NCBI GenBank assembly: GCA_028023455.1
Contig: JAQFVV010006272.1
Span: forward strand, 4,255,127 to 4,319,126
Length of the DNA stretch: 64,000 nt
DNA from: Epiperipatus broadwayi
Taxonomy: Eukaryota > Onychophora > Udeonychophora > Euonychophora > Peripatidae
Direction: 5' to 3'
Shown here: positions 24,185-36,285 of the stretch, piece after piece
Position numbering within the stretch: the first letter of the stretch is position 1
How the letters are laid out: every line of letters begins with the position of its first letter
Notes under the pieces: generated by a model
The model's database searches: none
What the model was told of the DNA's origin: nothing
The model's input: the letters and a program-made list of their open reading frames with translations, nothing else
Made by a program: the position numbers and the translations under genes

Positions 24185-25381
24185 TCAGTATCGATCTGGT
24201 GGTAGCTTTCTTCTATATGGTTCCTGTCCCGGCCTCTCTATATGCCTTTCCCGTCCTTCCGCTCGCTCGAACTTGGCTATGGCATCCCCCATCTTGTGGA
24301 TGCCCTCGTCATCCCGGCTTAGCATCATCCGCCTGATGTCTGTTGGCATGTTGTGTCTAATGGTCGAGATGATTTGCTCCTCCGTCATGTGATACGCCGG
24401 TAGCTGCTGGAGGCCGGCCACCTGCCTGTAATAGAACTGCGTTATCGTCTCGTTAGGTTTGAGCCCGTATTTTTCATTGGTGATGTGAAAGTAGATCCCC
24501 TCTTGTCTGGTAGCATTCCAAAAGCTTCGTAGAATCTCTTCTCGATATTCTACGAACGATCTGGGCTTAAACTCGATCGTTCGCCACCAATCTCTAGCTG
24601 GCCCTTGCAGGTATGTGCTGGCAATATTGATTTTGTCTGGCTCCGGCTTTGAGGGCTCAGAAAACAGGTTCCAGGCGCTCTCCACGTGGTCCATCGGACT
24701 CTCGTTTTCACCTGCCCTGAAGATCTCAATTTTTACTTGCCTTTCGGCCCACGACTGGCTCGGTTCCCGCAGGTTTATTCTCAGTTCAAATTTCTTTTCC
24801 AACTCCTCCAGACGTTTGGCCATAATTTCTCTCGGTACGTTCTGTTGTGGCTCGATTCCTTCTACCTTTCTATTTATCGCGTCCACCTTTTGTCTTACGT
24901 CTTCCAGCTCTGCCTTTGCTGTTATCACTTCAGTCTTTGTTTCTTCTATTTCGGCTTTTGCTGCACCGATCTCTATTTTTATTGAGGTAATCTCCGTCTT
25001 TACTTCGTCAATCTTTATTTCTTCCTCTTTGCTCTGGTCCTCCTCTGACTCTCCTGTGTTTCCCTTCAATAATTTTCGTATCTCCCTAATGAATTCCCCT
25101 CTCTCCTCCTTTCTCTCTTTCCTTCTTTCTTCTTCTCTGTCCTCTTCTCTCTTCCTTCTCTCTTCTTCTCTGTCCTCTTCCCTTTTCCTTCTTTCTTCTT
25201 CTCTGTACTCTTCTCTCTTCCTTCTTTCTTCCCTATCTTCCCTCATCTCTATCATCATTTGGCTCATCATTTTAAGAAGCATTTTTATTTCTGATTCAGC
25301 CTCTTCTTTAACATCTATCTTTTTGAACGTTATAGGGCTCTCCCCTGTCTCCTCCCATGCAGTATCGTTATTGCTGTCCAT
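24185..25381 (-). CDS. Retrotransposon Gag-like protein, 398 aa
   Basis: This is an intact single-frame ORF starting MDSNNDTAWE. Residues 30-105 are highly charged, with about four tandem 10-11-residue repeats of the type REEERRKREED (residues 50-92). Residues about 120-205 form a predicted coiled coil, with two TEI/AEI-rich heptad stretches. Residues about 215-375 match the retrotransposon gag core: PARDWWRTIE (261-270), YREEILRSFW (279-288), FYYRQVAGLQ (316-325) and EEQIISTIRHNM (334-345). Known Gag proteins of this type assemble into particles that package element RNA. No CCHC zinc knuckle is seen; the protein ends with a short basic tail, PYRRKLPPDRY. It is the only protein of the element. 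Its decayed relative at 16430-18173 supports the family assignment. Confidence 0.88.
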   Translation of the reverse strand: MDSNNDTAWEETGESPITFKKIDVKEEAESEIKMLLKMMSQMMIEMREDREERRKREEYREEERRKREEDREEERRKREEDREEERRKERKEERGEFIREIRKLLKGNTGESEEDQSKEEEIKIDEVKTEITSIKIEIGAAKAEIEETKTEVITAKAELEDVRQKVDAINRKVEGIEPQQNVPREIMAKRLEELEKKFELRINLREPSQSWAERQVKIEIFRAGENESPMDHVESAWNLFSEPSKPEPDKINIASTYLQGPARDWWRTIEFKPRSFVEYREEILRSFWNATRQEGIYFHITNEKYGLKPNETITQFYYRQVAGLQQLPAYHMTEEQIISTIRHNMPTDIRRMMLSRDDEGIHKMGDAIAKFERAEGRERHIERPGQEPYRRKLPPDRY

Positions 25382-25849
25382 TTATGATTTAATAAAGGAA
25401 AAATTTTTTTTCCTTTTTTTTTCTTCCCTTCCTTTCCTCTCTCTATTTATATTTAAAATGTTACAACTTTTTGTTGATGCTTAAAGGAACGTGATTTTTT
25501 TCTTTTTTTTTTTTATTTATGATAAGAAGTGATTAATCGACGTCCGCGCCCCCATCTCCCGCTATGTTTTTTTTTTTCTCTCCCTTTTTTTTTTTATTTA
25601 TTTCGCTCCGGCTCCAAGTGTTTTATTAAAAGATTTGCGATATTGTGAATCGCTGTATTTTGTTCCGTTTGTTATTTTCCTTTTCTCCCTTTTCCTTCCC
25701 TTTCTATTCGTCCAAACTTTCGTTTACGTGAAAAAAAAAAAAGAGATTTTTTTTTTCTTTCCTCCCTTTCAGTTTTGCGTCTTTCACGAGGTTCGGCCGC
25801 CTTTGGCTAATGTCTTGATTTGCTTCTCTCCGAAACATTATTTATATTA
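25382..25849 (-). other. Leader between primer-binding site and gag
   Basis: About 470 bases of pyrimidine- and T-run-rich sequence (plus-strand view) separate the candidate primer-binding site from the gag start. No upstream ORF is credible. It may hold the packaging signal by position only. Confidence 0.55.
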
Positions 25850-25870
25850 GCCTCACGTTTGGAAGCGCCA
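25850..25870 (-). other. Candidate tRNA primer-binding site
   Basis: On the minus strand the sequence 4 bases inside the 5' LTR reads tggcgcttccaaacgtgagg. The TGGCGC start and the internal aacgtg(a/g)gg resemble primer-binding sites of many LTR elements, which begin TGG to match the tRNA 3' CCA. Which tRNA is used cannot be stated without a tRNA set for the host. Confidence 0.7.
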
Positions 25871-25874
25871 TTTA

Positions 25875-28099
25875 TCTACCGTCCCCCTTTCCCTTTGCAC
25901 CGGCTCCCTATTAAACCGTTCATAAAAGGGATTGTGAGCTCCAAAACAAACATGATACAGCGTAAAGATTTATTTATTTTTTCTTATATCAATAATTGTT
26001 CATTATCAACACAAGAGGGCGCCAGATACGATGATTTGATTCACAATTTAATTTCTCGCATCACCTTACGTCATATCAAACGATTCTGAAGTCTAATCCC
26101 TGCCCATAAGCTCGAACTCCCAGCATGGACCAATAGGGGTCACCCAGGGTCGCGATGGAATTGCCTTCAAGACTATTATTCTGGCAAATGACACAATATT
26201 AACCAATGGATAAGAAGATCGGTTGATTAACAGATCGGTCCAAGCATTGGACGGGATCATTGGTTATTTATAACTAATACGAATGTTCGGTTGAGGCATC
26301 ATTAGAATAAACAATTAGACGCTTATAATATCATCCCCCCTTTATCATACAGTCCAATAGAATTATTTATACTAGCTCTATTGACATTTACTTATATTTA
26401 TTAATAATAGGCCCTCCCAACTCTTAAACCTATGTTAACTACATAATAAGTAAACATCGTGACTTACGGCACGATGTTTATGAATGAAATTTAAAAGAAA
26501 TAAAAACAAAAAAAAAATATAAGAAAGACAAATTTAAAAGTAAAATAATTAATTGCATGAATAAATGCTAATTTTAATAATAATTCCAAAAAAAATATAT
26601 ATTTAATTATAGAAAATGATTTGAGGAATGCTCGACTTGTTTAAATTAAAAAATTTATTGAATATAAAAAAAAAAATGAAACATTGATTAATAGCTTTAT
26701 TTGCACGCACATACGCGCATTCTCGCACTCGCACAGAAAAGAACATATTATGCATAATAAACATGGATGATAAAATATATTTCCTTTTTTTTTACATTTT
26801 GAAATTAGGTGTGTGTTATAGTTTATCTGCGAAAGAAAATAATAATTAGGATCAAAGTTCATAACTGGAAAAGTCCTAAGATTTAAATATGAGGAACTAT
26901 GTAGCATCTGATATTTTTTATTTACGAAAATTGAGATTAAAATAATAAGATTTAAATATGAGGGATTACGGATCATTTTATATTTGATTTACGAAAGTCG
27001 AGTTTAATTAATTATGAGATTGCCTTTTAAGTTTACGTAAAGAATGAATGGAAGCATTATAAAAAAAAATGTTTACCTAGGATTTTGCTTAGTCTTCTGC
27101 TGCTTCTAATTTGGTGAGGGTTCGAACCTGATAGATGATGTTTCCATAATACATGGTTATTCATTTCACATAAGTTCAGCGTAGTATGTTTGGACGATTC
27201 TTGTATATTAAACGGAACAACGTCCTTAGACTGATTGGAGCACTATGTTCGGACGGTACTGTTGTTGATCATTCATAGCTGTGGAGATGTTCTGGCGGCG
27301 GAGCGTCGGTCAATCACTGAAGGGTTTCCTAGCCCATCATGACGATCGACGCTCTAAATGTTAATTTCACAGTGATCATATTGGGTAAACCGGATAGCAC
27401 AAAAAAAAAAAGAGAAAAGTTCTAGGAGTGTAAAAAGAAAGAAAGCCTTTTTTTTTTTTTTTTTTAGATTTAGATTCATATTTATATGGGTTGGTTATTA
27501 TCTGAGGATCGAATCTCCACCCAGAGTTCAATATTCTTTGAGTTGTCGTTGGGGTCCGTGTCTTACGTAATGTTCACTCAATCCATATGCTTGAGGCAAT
27601 CTTAGGTTTATGCAATCTCATATTGCAATCTCAGTTAGAAAAAATTCATACTTATTCACACCTTTTATGCATACATGTGTGCGTGTTTTAAGAGAACAAT
27701 TTAACTTACATTAGTTTAAAAGTCGAGCATTTAATCTGTCTCAAAATCACCTCTATAAGCTTTTAACTTTCACTACAGTTATAATTTAAAATAAACCCCT
27801 TTTAATTACCCCCGCGGCATATACAAGTAGATATCACTTATTGAGGTTTAAAATGGCATATTAGTAATACTTTATATTTTATTTTTTTAGAGAATATTAT
27901 TATAGTAGATTATATGAAAGCCTTAAACTATTTAATCAGAAATATTAACATTTTATTTTACAATGTATTTTATAACGCATTGAAAGAAAACTACACTTAT
28001 TTTTTTTTATCATAAGTTGAAAGTAAAAGAAAAAAAAAATATAGAGTGTTTACATTGCTCGTGTGTGTGCGTATATACCTGTACCGACTTTGTCTCGGT

Positions 28100-28102
<3 letters not shown>
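25875..28102 (-). repeat. 5' LTR (element on minus strand)
   Basis: Near-identical partner of 20938-23173. Differences noted by eye include gtcacgatgg/gtcgcgatgg, ctggtggcgg/ctggcggcgg, cccacggc/cccgcggc and tgtcctacg/tgtcttacg, plus several A/T-run length differences. The right end is followed directly by a (TA)n tract. Confidence 0.95.

Positions 28103-28134
<32 letters not shown>
28103..28134. repeat. (TA)n tract at insertion site
   Basis: A run of about 15 TA units adjoins the LTR element on the right. A shorter TA run (about 20926-20937) adjoins it on the left, so the element interrupts a TA microsatellite. Confidence 0.85.
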
Positions 28135-28136
<2 letters not shown>

Positions 28137-30596
28137 CTTATTGGAGCATTCAGCTCAAGTTATCACAGTGGTCCATGGAAATAAGCAATTTATTAATACT
28201 GTCATAGCTAAGAATAAATTAGATTAAACTTAAAAGATGGAGCATACTTATATGGCTGTCAGTAAAGTGGTTATGGGGTAGGAACCCCATCCAGTGTGCC
28301 CATCCAGCTCCACTCCTGTCATCAAGATGTAGTCTCCTATATCTAATTGCAAGATGATGATGAAGATTGCCAAATGAATGCTGTGTTCAAGTGAAGTCCT
28401 CACTGTTCTGATGAATGGATGAATAGCCTACTTAAAGAACCCAGAGCTGGATAAAACTTAGACTTTATAGGGAACCATTTATTTTTTTAATTTAATACTG
28501 ATATTGGGGTGTTATGTATAATTTTCACACACACAGACACACGCACATATATATATATATATTGTACTCTCACTTCCGGAAAAATATAATACATAATAAA
28601 ATAGGACTAGCTCAGATAAATGGTTATGTTCGGCTAAAATACATCTAATCAATAATAAAGATATTCTATGATACTATCTATTATTTAACTAGCTCTAACT
28701 AATAAAAATAATAAAAATGGTCCGGTTTTATAAATAAAATATTAATAAATCATGAGACAATGAAGTGAAGTACAAGTAGCAATTTGAATTACATTGAGCC
28801 AATATCCCACCGGATACCACCTCAATGGCATAAGAATACTATCCCCCCTATTATTTCAAATAATAATAAATTCATAGCATTTTTACAACTTTAAAATAGT
28901 AATCAATTAAATATAATGCTAATAAATAAATCCTAATCTCTTTATTCAAAATAATATAATTATAATAATCTCAGATTCTTTAAACTAATTCAAATCATTT
29001 AAAATTTCTGTAGTCAAGTATGATAAGGGATTTTATATCACCCTCAACTACACCTAACTAACAATAATAAATAAATAATAATCATAATCATAATCTTCAG
29101 TGTATAATTATCAATTTCATCTACTTTCAATGTTATAGAAACTATCAATAATAATAATAATAATAAATAATATAATATATAATTTTTAGCTTTCATGTGG
29201 CATCTTAAATAGAATGTGTGGTATAATCTGAGAATATGTGGTAATGAATAATATTATAATTCTATGCAATAAATTATGTAATTAATTTATGACCATAATG
29301 ATGATAATGATGTAAAATAAAATTTCTCAAATAAAATCATATTAAGAAACACCGTAATTACTCAAATAAATAATCTTATTTGTACTGCGCAAATATTTTA
29401 TTTGGTTTAACATATCTTGAGATCATATGTTTGCAGTGTGAAAAATCAAGGTAACACAAAAAAAATTTATAAAACAAGTTTAACAAAATTTTATTATAAC
29501 ATTTTTAACAAAACATACTATGTACACTATTTACAATTAAAATCTTTGATACATTACATACTTCTTCATTTCAAAAATAAAAATCATAAAATCTAAAAGT
29601 ACCTAAGCCTTCACTCTGACTTAGAACTTTTTATCTTTCTTTACAACAATTACAAAAATATTACCAATAATATTCACAGATACAATTATAGCTTAGAATA
29701 TTTTGTCTACCAATTAAATTATATTATAATATGTTTTCCATAGGCATATACAAATTATGAAAACATAAACATAAACTCAGAAGTAACATTTATTTTAATA
29801 CATGTCTATCAGTTTATATTCAATTATTTAAATAACTTTTATCATGATAGTGCTGACATTATCAAAACATAGATATTCTGGTTCGTTAATGAAATAAGTG
29901 GACTCAAATAAAATAATATAATTAACATACTTTATCCATCTTGCTTGGTATTATTTTCAATAAAAATTCTATGTGTGTGTTTATGCGTATTCTAAACATA
30001 AAAATCATATTTATAAAATATAATTACTTGTTCTATTTTATGTTGTTTCTCTAGATGTATTATCCATTAAAAATATGCATTACATGTATAATAATATTCA
30101 AAAATTATTCAAAAAGTTTCGTTAACAATTTTATTATCACTTAGATATTTTATAAAAAATTGTTTGCTAAAATATGGGAATATTTAAGATTCTTTGTCCT
30201 TATATTTTAATTGTATTCTCAATCTCATTTGTATTTAAATAACTTTTATCAAAGCACGAAAAACCTATCTTATCCTCTTCAAAAATAAACAATTCTCAAA
30301 ATTATTTATTACTCTCAGTAATCATCTGAAATCCAGGCATGACCGCTTGGGGCATTGATGCTACACAAAATCAATCAAATGTAATATTACAGGCCACCAC
30401 AACTTTTTATTATAGAACATGATTTTTTTTTTATTAAACAAATTTTTATTATATTTATAACATGATTTCTTTTTTATTAAACAAATTTTTATATTCATTT
30501 TCATTGTTTTTTTTTAACCTGACATTTTTCTTTTTTCAACAAATTTTTGAAATTTAATTTTGTGTTTGTTTTTCTGACTGTTTAACAATGAAAAAA
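28135..30596. other. AT-rich stretch with unassigned complex patches
   Basis: At 28135-28470 the sequence is more complex than its surroundings (gtaggaaccccatccagtgt) but has no frame or family I recognise. Near 28564, right after a (TA)n tract, the string tgtactctcacttccgg starts a patch with gttcggct, actagctct and atcccccc words that also occur in the 2.2-kb LTRs. A diverged solo LTR is possible but no second end was found. The rest is AT-rich with simple (AAT)n stretches near 29145-29165. Confidence 0.4.
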
Positions 30597-31300
30597 CTTG
30601 TTTTAACCCCGCTGAAAAAATATAATACAATTATTTGGGACTTGTTTCGATTTTGTTCTACCTTTTTTTTTTTTTGGTTGACTAAATTGTTTTTCTTATT
30701 ATTATTAAATCAAAATTAACTTTTGTGTTGTTGGGGGTTAAAAAATTGTTTTGTAACAAAAAGTCAATAACTTTTTTTTAAAACAACTTTTTTTCACTTA
30801 TTACTTTTATTTATATTTTGTTTGAATTAGCTTTTTTTTTTTTGGCTTCTACAATAAACAGCTTTTTGGGGGGCTTTCATACTGTTACTATTAACAAAAA
30901 GTAAACAAAAATAGTCATTTATTTTAACCCCACTTGTTTTAACCCTGCTGAAAAAATATAATGCAATTCTTTGGGAATTGTTTCGAATTTTTTCTACCTT
31001 TTTTTTTTTGGTTGATCAAATTGTCTTTCTTCTTATTAAATCAAAAGTAACTTTTGTGTTTTTTGAGGGTATAAAATTGTTTTCAAACCCCCACACCCAC
31101 ACTTGGAAAAATAATTGTAACAAAAAGTCAATAATTTCTTTTTTTTTTCAACAACTTTTTTTCACTTTTTATTTTTATTTATATTTCGTTTGAATTATTT
31201 TTTTTTTTTTGGCTTCTACAATAAACTGCTTTTTTGGGGGGCTTTCATACTTTGTTATTATTAACAAAAAGTCAACAAAAATAGTCATTTATTTTAATGC
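30597..31300. repeat. Tandem duplication of about 345 bp
   Basis: Unit 1 begins near 30602 (aaccccgctgaaaaaatataat) and unit 2 near 30941, with a third start near 31291 (cgctgaaaaaagataat). Shared landmarks are the T tract followed by ggttgaytaaattg, the word ggcttctacaataaac, and a G run followed by ctttcatact. Unit 2 carries an extra insertion around 31085-31115 (aacccccacacccacacttg). No coding capacity. Confidence 0.8.
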
Positions 31301-34300
31301 CGCTGAAAAAAGATAATCCAAATACTTGTCAATTTCTAATGAAATAAAAAAAAAAGTACACAAACTTTGGACTTTTTGAACTTATTTATTATTTTATTGC
31401 TGTAATAACAACAGTCTTGTATTTGGGAGGACATTATGTGCCTAAAAAAAGGACACAGTCTCCCTCACTTTCTGTACTTGGCAATTCTGAAAAGTTTAAA
31501 AATTGCACGTTCTTCTCAGACATTTTATTGGTCTCGTATATTTTCCATGCTAAAATTGTGACTTAGCACGTGAACTTTGTTGAAGCATGTTCGAACATAC
31601 CTTTACCAATTTTTTGCATATTAACATTTTTTAGGGAAGGGTGAGGACCATATGACAATTATTAGTAATTAACAACAGCATTTAAATATAAATGACATTA
31701 TTATGGAGATTTGAAAAGTTGTACTGACTTGGAAATTAAAACACCCTCAAGTGATACAGTAATCAGCTATGAATAGAACAAATATGCATAAACAGTTTTG
31801 AAGCACAAAACAGGCCACAATACTTTGGTGCAATGTCATGTAAAGTGGCCTGAAATAGGTTAATACAATATAAATGTTGTATTAGCTGTAAGGTCAGCTG
31901 CAGAAATGGAATTTTTATGTCTTTTGACATATAAACAATGCTATCAGGTGACCATGCCCAGATTTCAGATAATTACTTTATTCTCTTTCAAAATACTATT
32001 CTGCACGATGCAAAAAACTTTAGAAATTTTGATAGTGATATCAGATGTGTAGGTATGAAGAACTAACTAGAGTATTAACTCAATAGTACAAACATATAAG
32101 ATATTCAACATGGCAACAGTGCATAAAAAAAAAGAGGCATGATTCTTCTGTCTAATGATATCCCCTACAAAATAATGTCCAAGCTATTTAATGAGCTCTT
32201 TGGAACATTAATAGTCAATACTAAAAAAACACTGCCATGCAAATATACAAGTTACAGGGCTTTGTTATCTGCACCTGCATAATCTACTAAGATCTAAAAT
32301 TTACTTTCTATTCCTCATGAATCCTACATATCAGCATCCCTTTGGTTTCTTTTCATACTCCCAAGTCACTACTACTTAAAATTTCATCATAGATTTATCA
32401 ATCTACATTGCCAAAATTACCAAACATATTTCTAAAACAATAAATAAGATTCACATATAAATTTAACAATCTAGACTACTCAACAAGAAAAGGTTACTTC
32501 ACTTTCAAAATTCTTCAATAAAAATACAAATGATTTATATTGATGTACTAAGTCAATACTTTAAACATTTTAAAATAATAGGGTTCTTTTACTAAAGAAT
32601 CATATAAATTACATTTATCATTGAATCATATTATGTTAATAATATAAAATAAAAGTATGCATATTTTTTTAAAAAAAATCTAACTCATATAAGCTTTATG
32701 TGCATTTAAAGTATTCACACATACCCATATGTTCATACAATAATACTATAAAATACTCCAAGCAATCTAAAAAAAGAAAATAAATATATCATTAAAAAAA
32801 TATTTAATAAATTTTTACCCATAGTGACAATTTCTAGTTGATCACTTTTAGACATTTTCTTGGTCCACATTTACTAAAATATTACATAATATTATCATTT
32901 ACCCAGAAAACTATCATATTTAAAAATATTTTTAAAAAAAACTTTACAGAAAATTAAGTATTCTTTATGATAATTATTATCTTATATTAGTAAATAATTT
33001 GTATGTAATTTCCTGCCTATAATAATAATAAAAGAACTTAATGCTATTATTAGTACATAAAATAATGAAAACCATAATTATGTAAATCCAATCCATTATA
33101 AGTATTTTTTTTAAAAAAATGTTCTTCATTTCTTCAGATATTTTCCATTATCAATCCTTGTAAGCACTCACTTCCCTCCACCACATGTTGCTATGACAAC
33201 CATTGTCTTAACACTTGAGGACAAAACTTTTCTCCCTGCACAATGCATGATCAATTGATTAAAAAATGATGAAAATAAAAAAATGAAAAGAAAGTCAACT
33301 TTTAAAATCTGGAGTTATCTATAAAAAATAATCATTAATCCTTGGCTAAAGTTTATAAAAATTATAGTCCTTTCTTTATATCTTTCAGGATAATGATTAT
33401 TGAAGATATTAATTTATAAAGTTAAAAAATAATCCTCCGGAGTTTTCTCTCATTCACCAGGATCCTGTATTGGGTTTCTGATGCATCTATTATAGCTACA
33501 TCAGTTCAGGCATATTTATACAGAAATTTCACATTTGTGTTTCATGAAATTGTCATTTAATAGTTTAATAAAGTTAGCATAAAGTTATTTCATCAGGATA
33601 ATTTTAATTATCCAGGGATTTTTATTTTCCAAATAATAATTTCCAATATTGGTTTTTTTTTTAAATATTATTAAATAAATGTGGTCTTCTCTAATATTGA
33701 CAGCTTGTCTTATAAAATATATCTGAAGTAATAGTAATCGTTATTTCTCTATCATTTTTAACAAAAATTCACAATACATTCTTAAAAGAATTTTTTTTAA
33801 AAAACATTCACTGCAACTTTTTTAAAAAAAACTATATATTTTCAAAATATTGAGAATTAAAAGTCTTTACCATATAGCTTTGTTTTTAAATACGGTTATC
33901 TTTTCTCACAATGAAGTTTATCTACATTGAATTTCCAACAAACTTTTCCATCTAATTCTCTCCACAATGTCTGAAATATATCAATATAACCAATATTATA
34001 TTTTTCTCCATTAATAATTTTAGAAATATATTTTCACTTAATGCCTGTACTTCCATCTTTTCTTTCCAAAGATATACAATTACTTTTGGTATAAATTCAA
34101 TAGTTATTGCAAAAGCTGGTTTAAGTTTCAACAAAAATGCTTGATAGGGAATTTTGGTTGCTTCAACAGTGCATAACTTTAACTTGATACACTTCTAATT
34201 TTTAATACTCTCTTCTTTAAAAATAATTCCAATACTTTAATATTTTATAAATAATAAATTATTTAGAGAACTGTTTAACACATTGACTTTTAAAACACAA

Positions 34301-34987
34301 ATTTTGTTAAAGGCACAATTATATTAGTAAAGCATAATTTTATTAAAAAGCACCCAGAAAAAAGTGAGCATCTGCTTTTATACCAAAATAAATTGATGAT
34401 TTGATTGGCTATAGATCTTTAGATGATGATCTAATTTACATATTTAGCCAAGATTGCACAATTAAAATTAAAAATAAAAATTTATGACTCATCTTTTTAA
34501 AATATTATTTAATTCTAAATTAATTTTACACTTTTATTTAAACAAATCAAATATTATTAAAATATCATTTTAAAAATAATATTTTATTAATCTATCCAAC
34601 ATTTATTTTTTAATGTATCTATTTTTTAAAAATCTAAATTTATTAACTACATTCATTTTAAAACCCTAATTAAATATTTTATAATAGCTAATTTTTATCT
34701 TGTGATAGACAAATAAATATTTCAATTTTATAGTACAATTCTAAAGTAATTTTGAAACTTTACTAGAAAATTCATAAGCACAAATGTATGAATATTTACA
34801 TGTCACATGACTTAAAACTCAGACAATGTGTATCCATTTTTGTCTGATAATAAAAATAAATGTTTAATTGCAAAAATATTATATTAAAAAAATGATATAA
34901 TAATATAATTTAGAATAATAATTTTGATACTATCAAACCAAACACATTTGTCCCCACAAAATATTACATTTTAAATAAATAATTTAT
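31301..34987. other. AT-rich gene-free stretch
   Basis: No supported gene over about 3.7 kb. More complex patches at 31430-31660, 32120-32380 and 33120-33480 give no readable frame or known repeat by eye. The open frame at 33952-34134 (minus) is AT-driven. Confidence 0.5.
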
Positions 34988-35335
34988 AGAACAGACCCAT
35001 CTCAAACACCCCAGGTGATTTACAGCATGTCATGTCCACAGGCCGGATGCAAAGCCATATACTATGGGGAAACTAAGGCCACTGTTCACAACAGAGCTGC
35101 TCAACACTTGTATACCTATAGAAGAGCAAAAAAGAACAGCGATAACTTTTCAATATTTCTGGAACATGAAAAGCAGACTGGCCATGTGTTCGAACCAGGC
35201 AACCCCAGGATTGTATGCCCTGAAACCAACGACTGTAAAAGAAAGATCAAAGAGGCGTACTTTATTGTTTGCGACAACAATTCTATCAATAGACGCGACA
35301 CGTGTTTTTCCATTTCAAAAAAATGGTCAAACTGA
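34988..35335 (+). pseudogene. Penelope-like element GIY-YIG endonuclease fragment
   Basis: The open frame begins upstream of any ATG (RTDPSQTPQVIYSMSC) and runs to a stop at 35333-35335. It has the elements of a GIY-YIG nuclease as found at the C-terminus of Penelope-like retroelements: VIYSMSC in place of the GIY strand, a Cys pair (CPQAGC), YYGET for the YIG strand, the Arg-bearing helix HNRAAQH, and later FLEHEKQTGH and the acidic REEAYFI-like segment (KRKIKEAYFI). The reverse transcriptase that should precede it is absent, so the copy is 5'-truncated. The frame is otherwise uninterrupted, suggesting moderate age. Confidence 0.72.
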
Positions 35336-35510
35336 TTTGCATTTACATTTGCATATTTTTTATTTAATAACGCTGCATAAAGATTTATTACTTTCATCGG
35401 CCATGAATATGAGGGCAAACCTTGAAAGCGCTTGGCCCATTTAATAGTTTTAAGTGAAATTTGTTTTGTTTATTTGGAAGCTTCTTCATCAGCGAGTAAA
35501 TCATTTTTAG
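35336..35510 (+). other. Probable 3' region of the Penelope-like fragment
   Basis: More complex sequence continues after the stop, including tatgagggcaaaccttgaaa and tatttggaagcttcttcatc, and then gives way to AT-rich DNA. The inverted ctgatga word (minus strand 35492-35486) is typical of the tails of such elements, but no full hammerhead core is present. Confidence 0.4.
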
Positions 35511-36285
35511 GCTATAATTATTAAGTATAATTTTTATTCTACAATACACTATTTATTTAATTTTAAGTGATTACTTTTAAAATCTAGCTTTAGATACTTA
35601 TTTAAAAAGACTTTTAATATACTATTTTATTATGGTCAGTTTTTCCAACCATATAAAATTACACCATTTAGCTTACTTGACTATCAGTATATAAATCTCT
35701 GATCATGAGGACATTTATTCTGATTAGATTTTCCATTTTACGTAATCATTGTTCTTACATATTCTTTCAAATGGTTTTTTTTTGTTTTGTCTTCTCTTTT
35801 TGTGAGTTGCATCAGAAATTGTATTTAAATTCAATCTTTCAAAGGCCTTGGGAGCCAATACATTAATACCTGTCCCTATGACCATGTGATTTTGATCATA
35901 AAGGGTTAAAATTGATCTGCTCAGGTTGATTTCATTTTTGATAACAATGCAATTATTGGATTTTGAACATATTACATCATTGAATTGGCATTACTCCTTA
36001 TCCTGGTGTGTTACCATATTTTTCACATTCAGTATGTGTGCATGTCAATTTTAACAGGATTAGGCTGAATTGGTACAATATAATACACAAATCCACCTAC
36101 AATCTTTCCAATTATTACTATGGAAAAATCGTTCAAAGTATTTGACTCAAAATATTTTATGGAGAAACTAAATAAAATATATGTATTGCAAAAAAAATAT
36201 AAAATAGAAATATATAAATGAATAAAATTCATGGCATTAAGGCATACTAATAATAATAAAATAAGACAAAAAAATTATACCATCC
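35511..36285. other. AT-rich stretch, no gene seen
   Basis: No supported frame. A moderately complex patch at 35690-36060 has no identifiable content. Confidence 0.45.

Larger units (their letters stand above)
20938..28102 (-). mobile_element. Gag-only LTR retrotransposon, recently inserted
   Basis: Direct repeats of 2236 and 2228 bases bound a 2.7-kb internal region. On the minus strand the order is 5' LTR (28102-25875), a primer-binding-like site beginning 4 bases inside, a leader of about 470 bases, an intact gag ORF, about 1 kb without coding capacity, a weak purine tract and the 3' LTR (23173-20938). No protease, RT, RNase H or integrase is visible in any frame, so it should depend on enzymes from a related element. 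The ends form a short inverted pair (tctaccg and cggtaca), and the flanks are TA repeats on both sides. The LTRs differ by only a handful of substitutions plus homopolymer length changes, indicating a young insertion. The layout is like a LARD that retained gag. Confidence 0.9.

Noticed and set aside
24036-25484. Plus-strand frames of up to 289 codons
   Set aside because: They are antisense shadows of the gag ORF; the Ser/Leu/Phe-rich product reflects its charged repeats read backwards.
20850-26976. Frames repeated at 20850-21152/25820-26089 and 21811-22044/26641-26976
   Set aside because: They lie inside the two LTRs, appear twice for that reason, and have no recognisable domain.
28564-28870. 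Solo LTR starting tgtactctcacttccgg
   Set aside because: It shares only short words with the 2.2-kb LTRs and no matching right end was found, so it is noted only as a possibility.
35486-35492. Second ctgatga word (minus strand) near the Penelope-like fragment
   Set aside because: It is followed by a short palindrome (gaagcttc) and then aaat, not GAAA, so the hammerhead core is incomplete.
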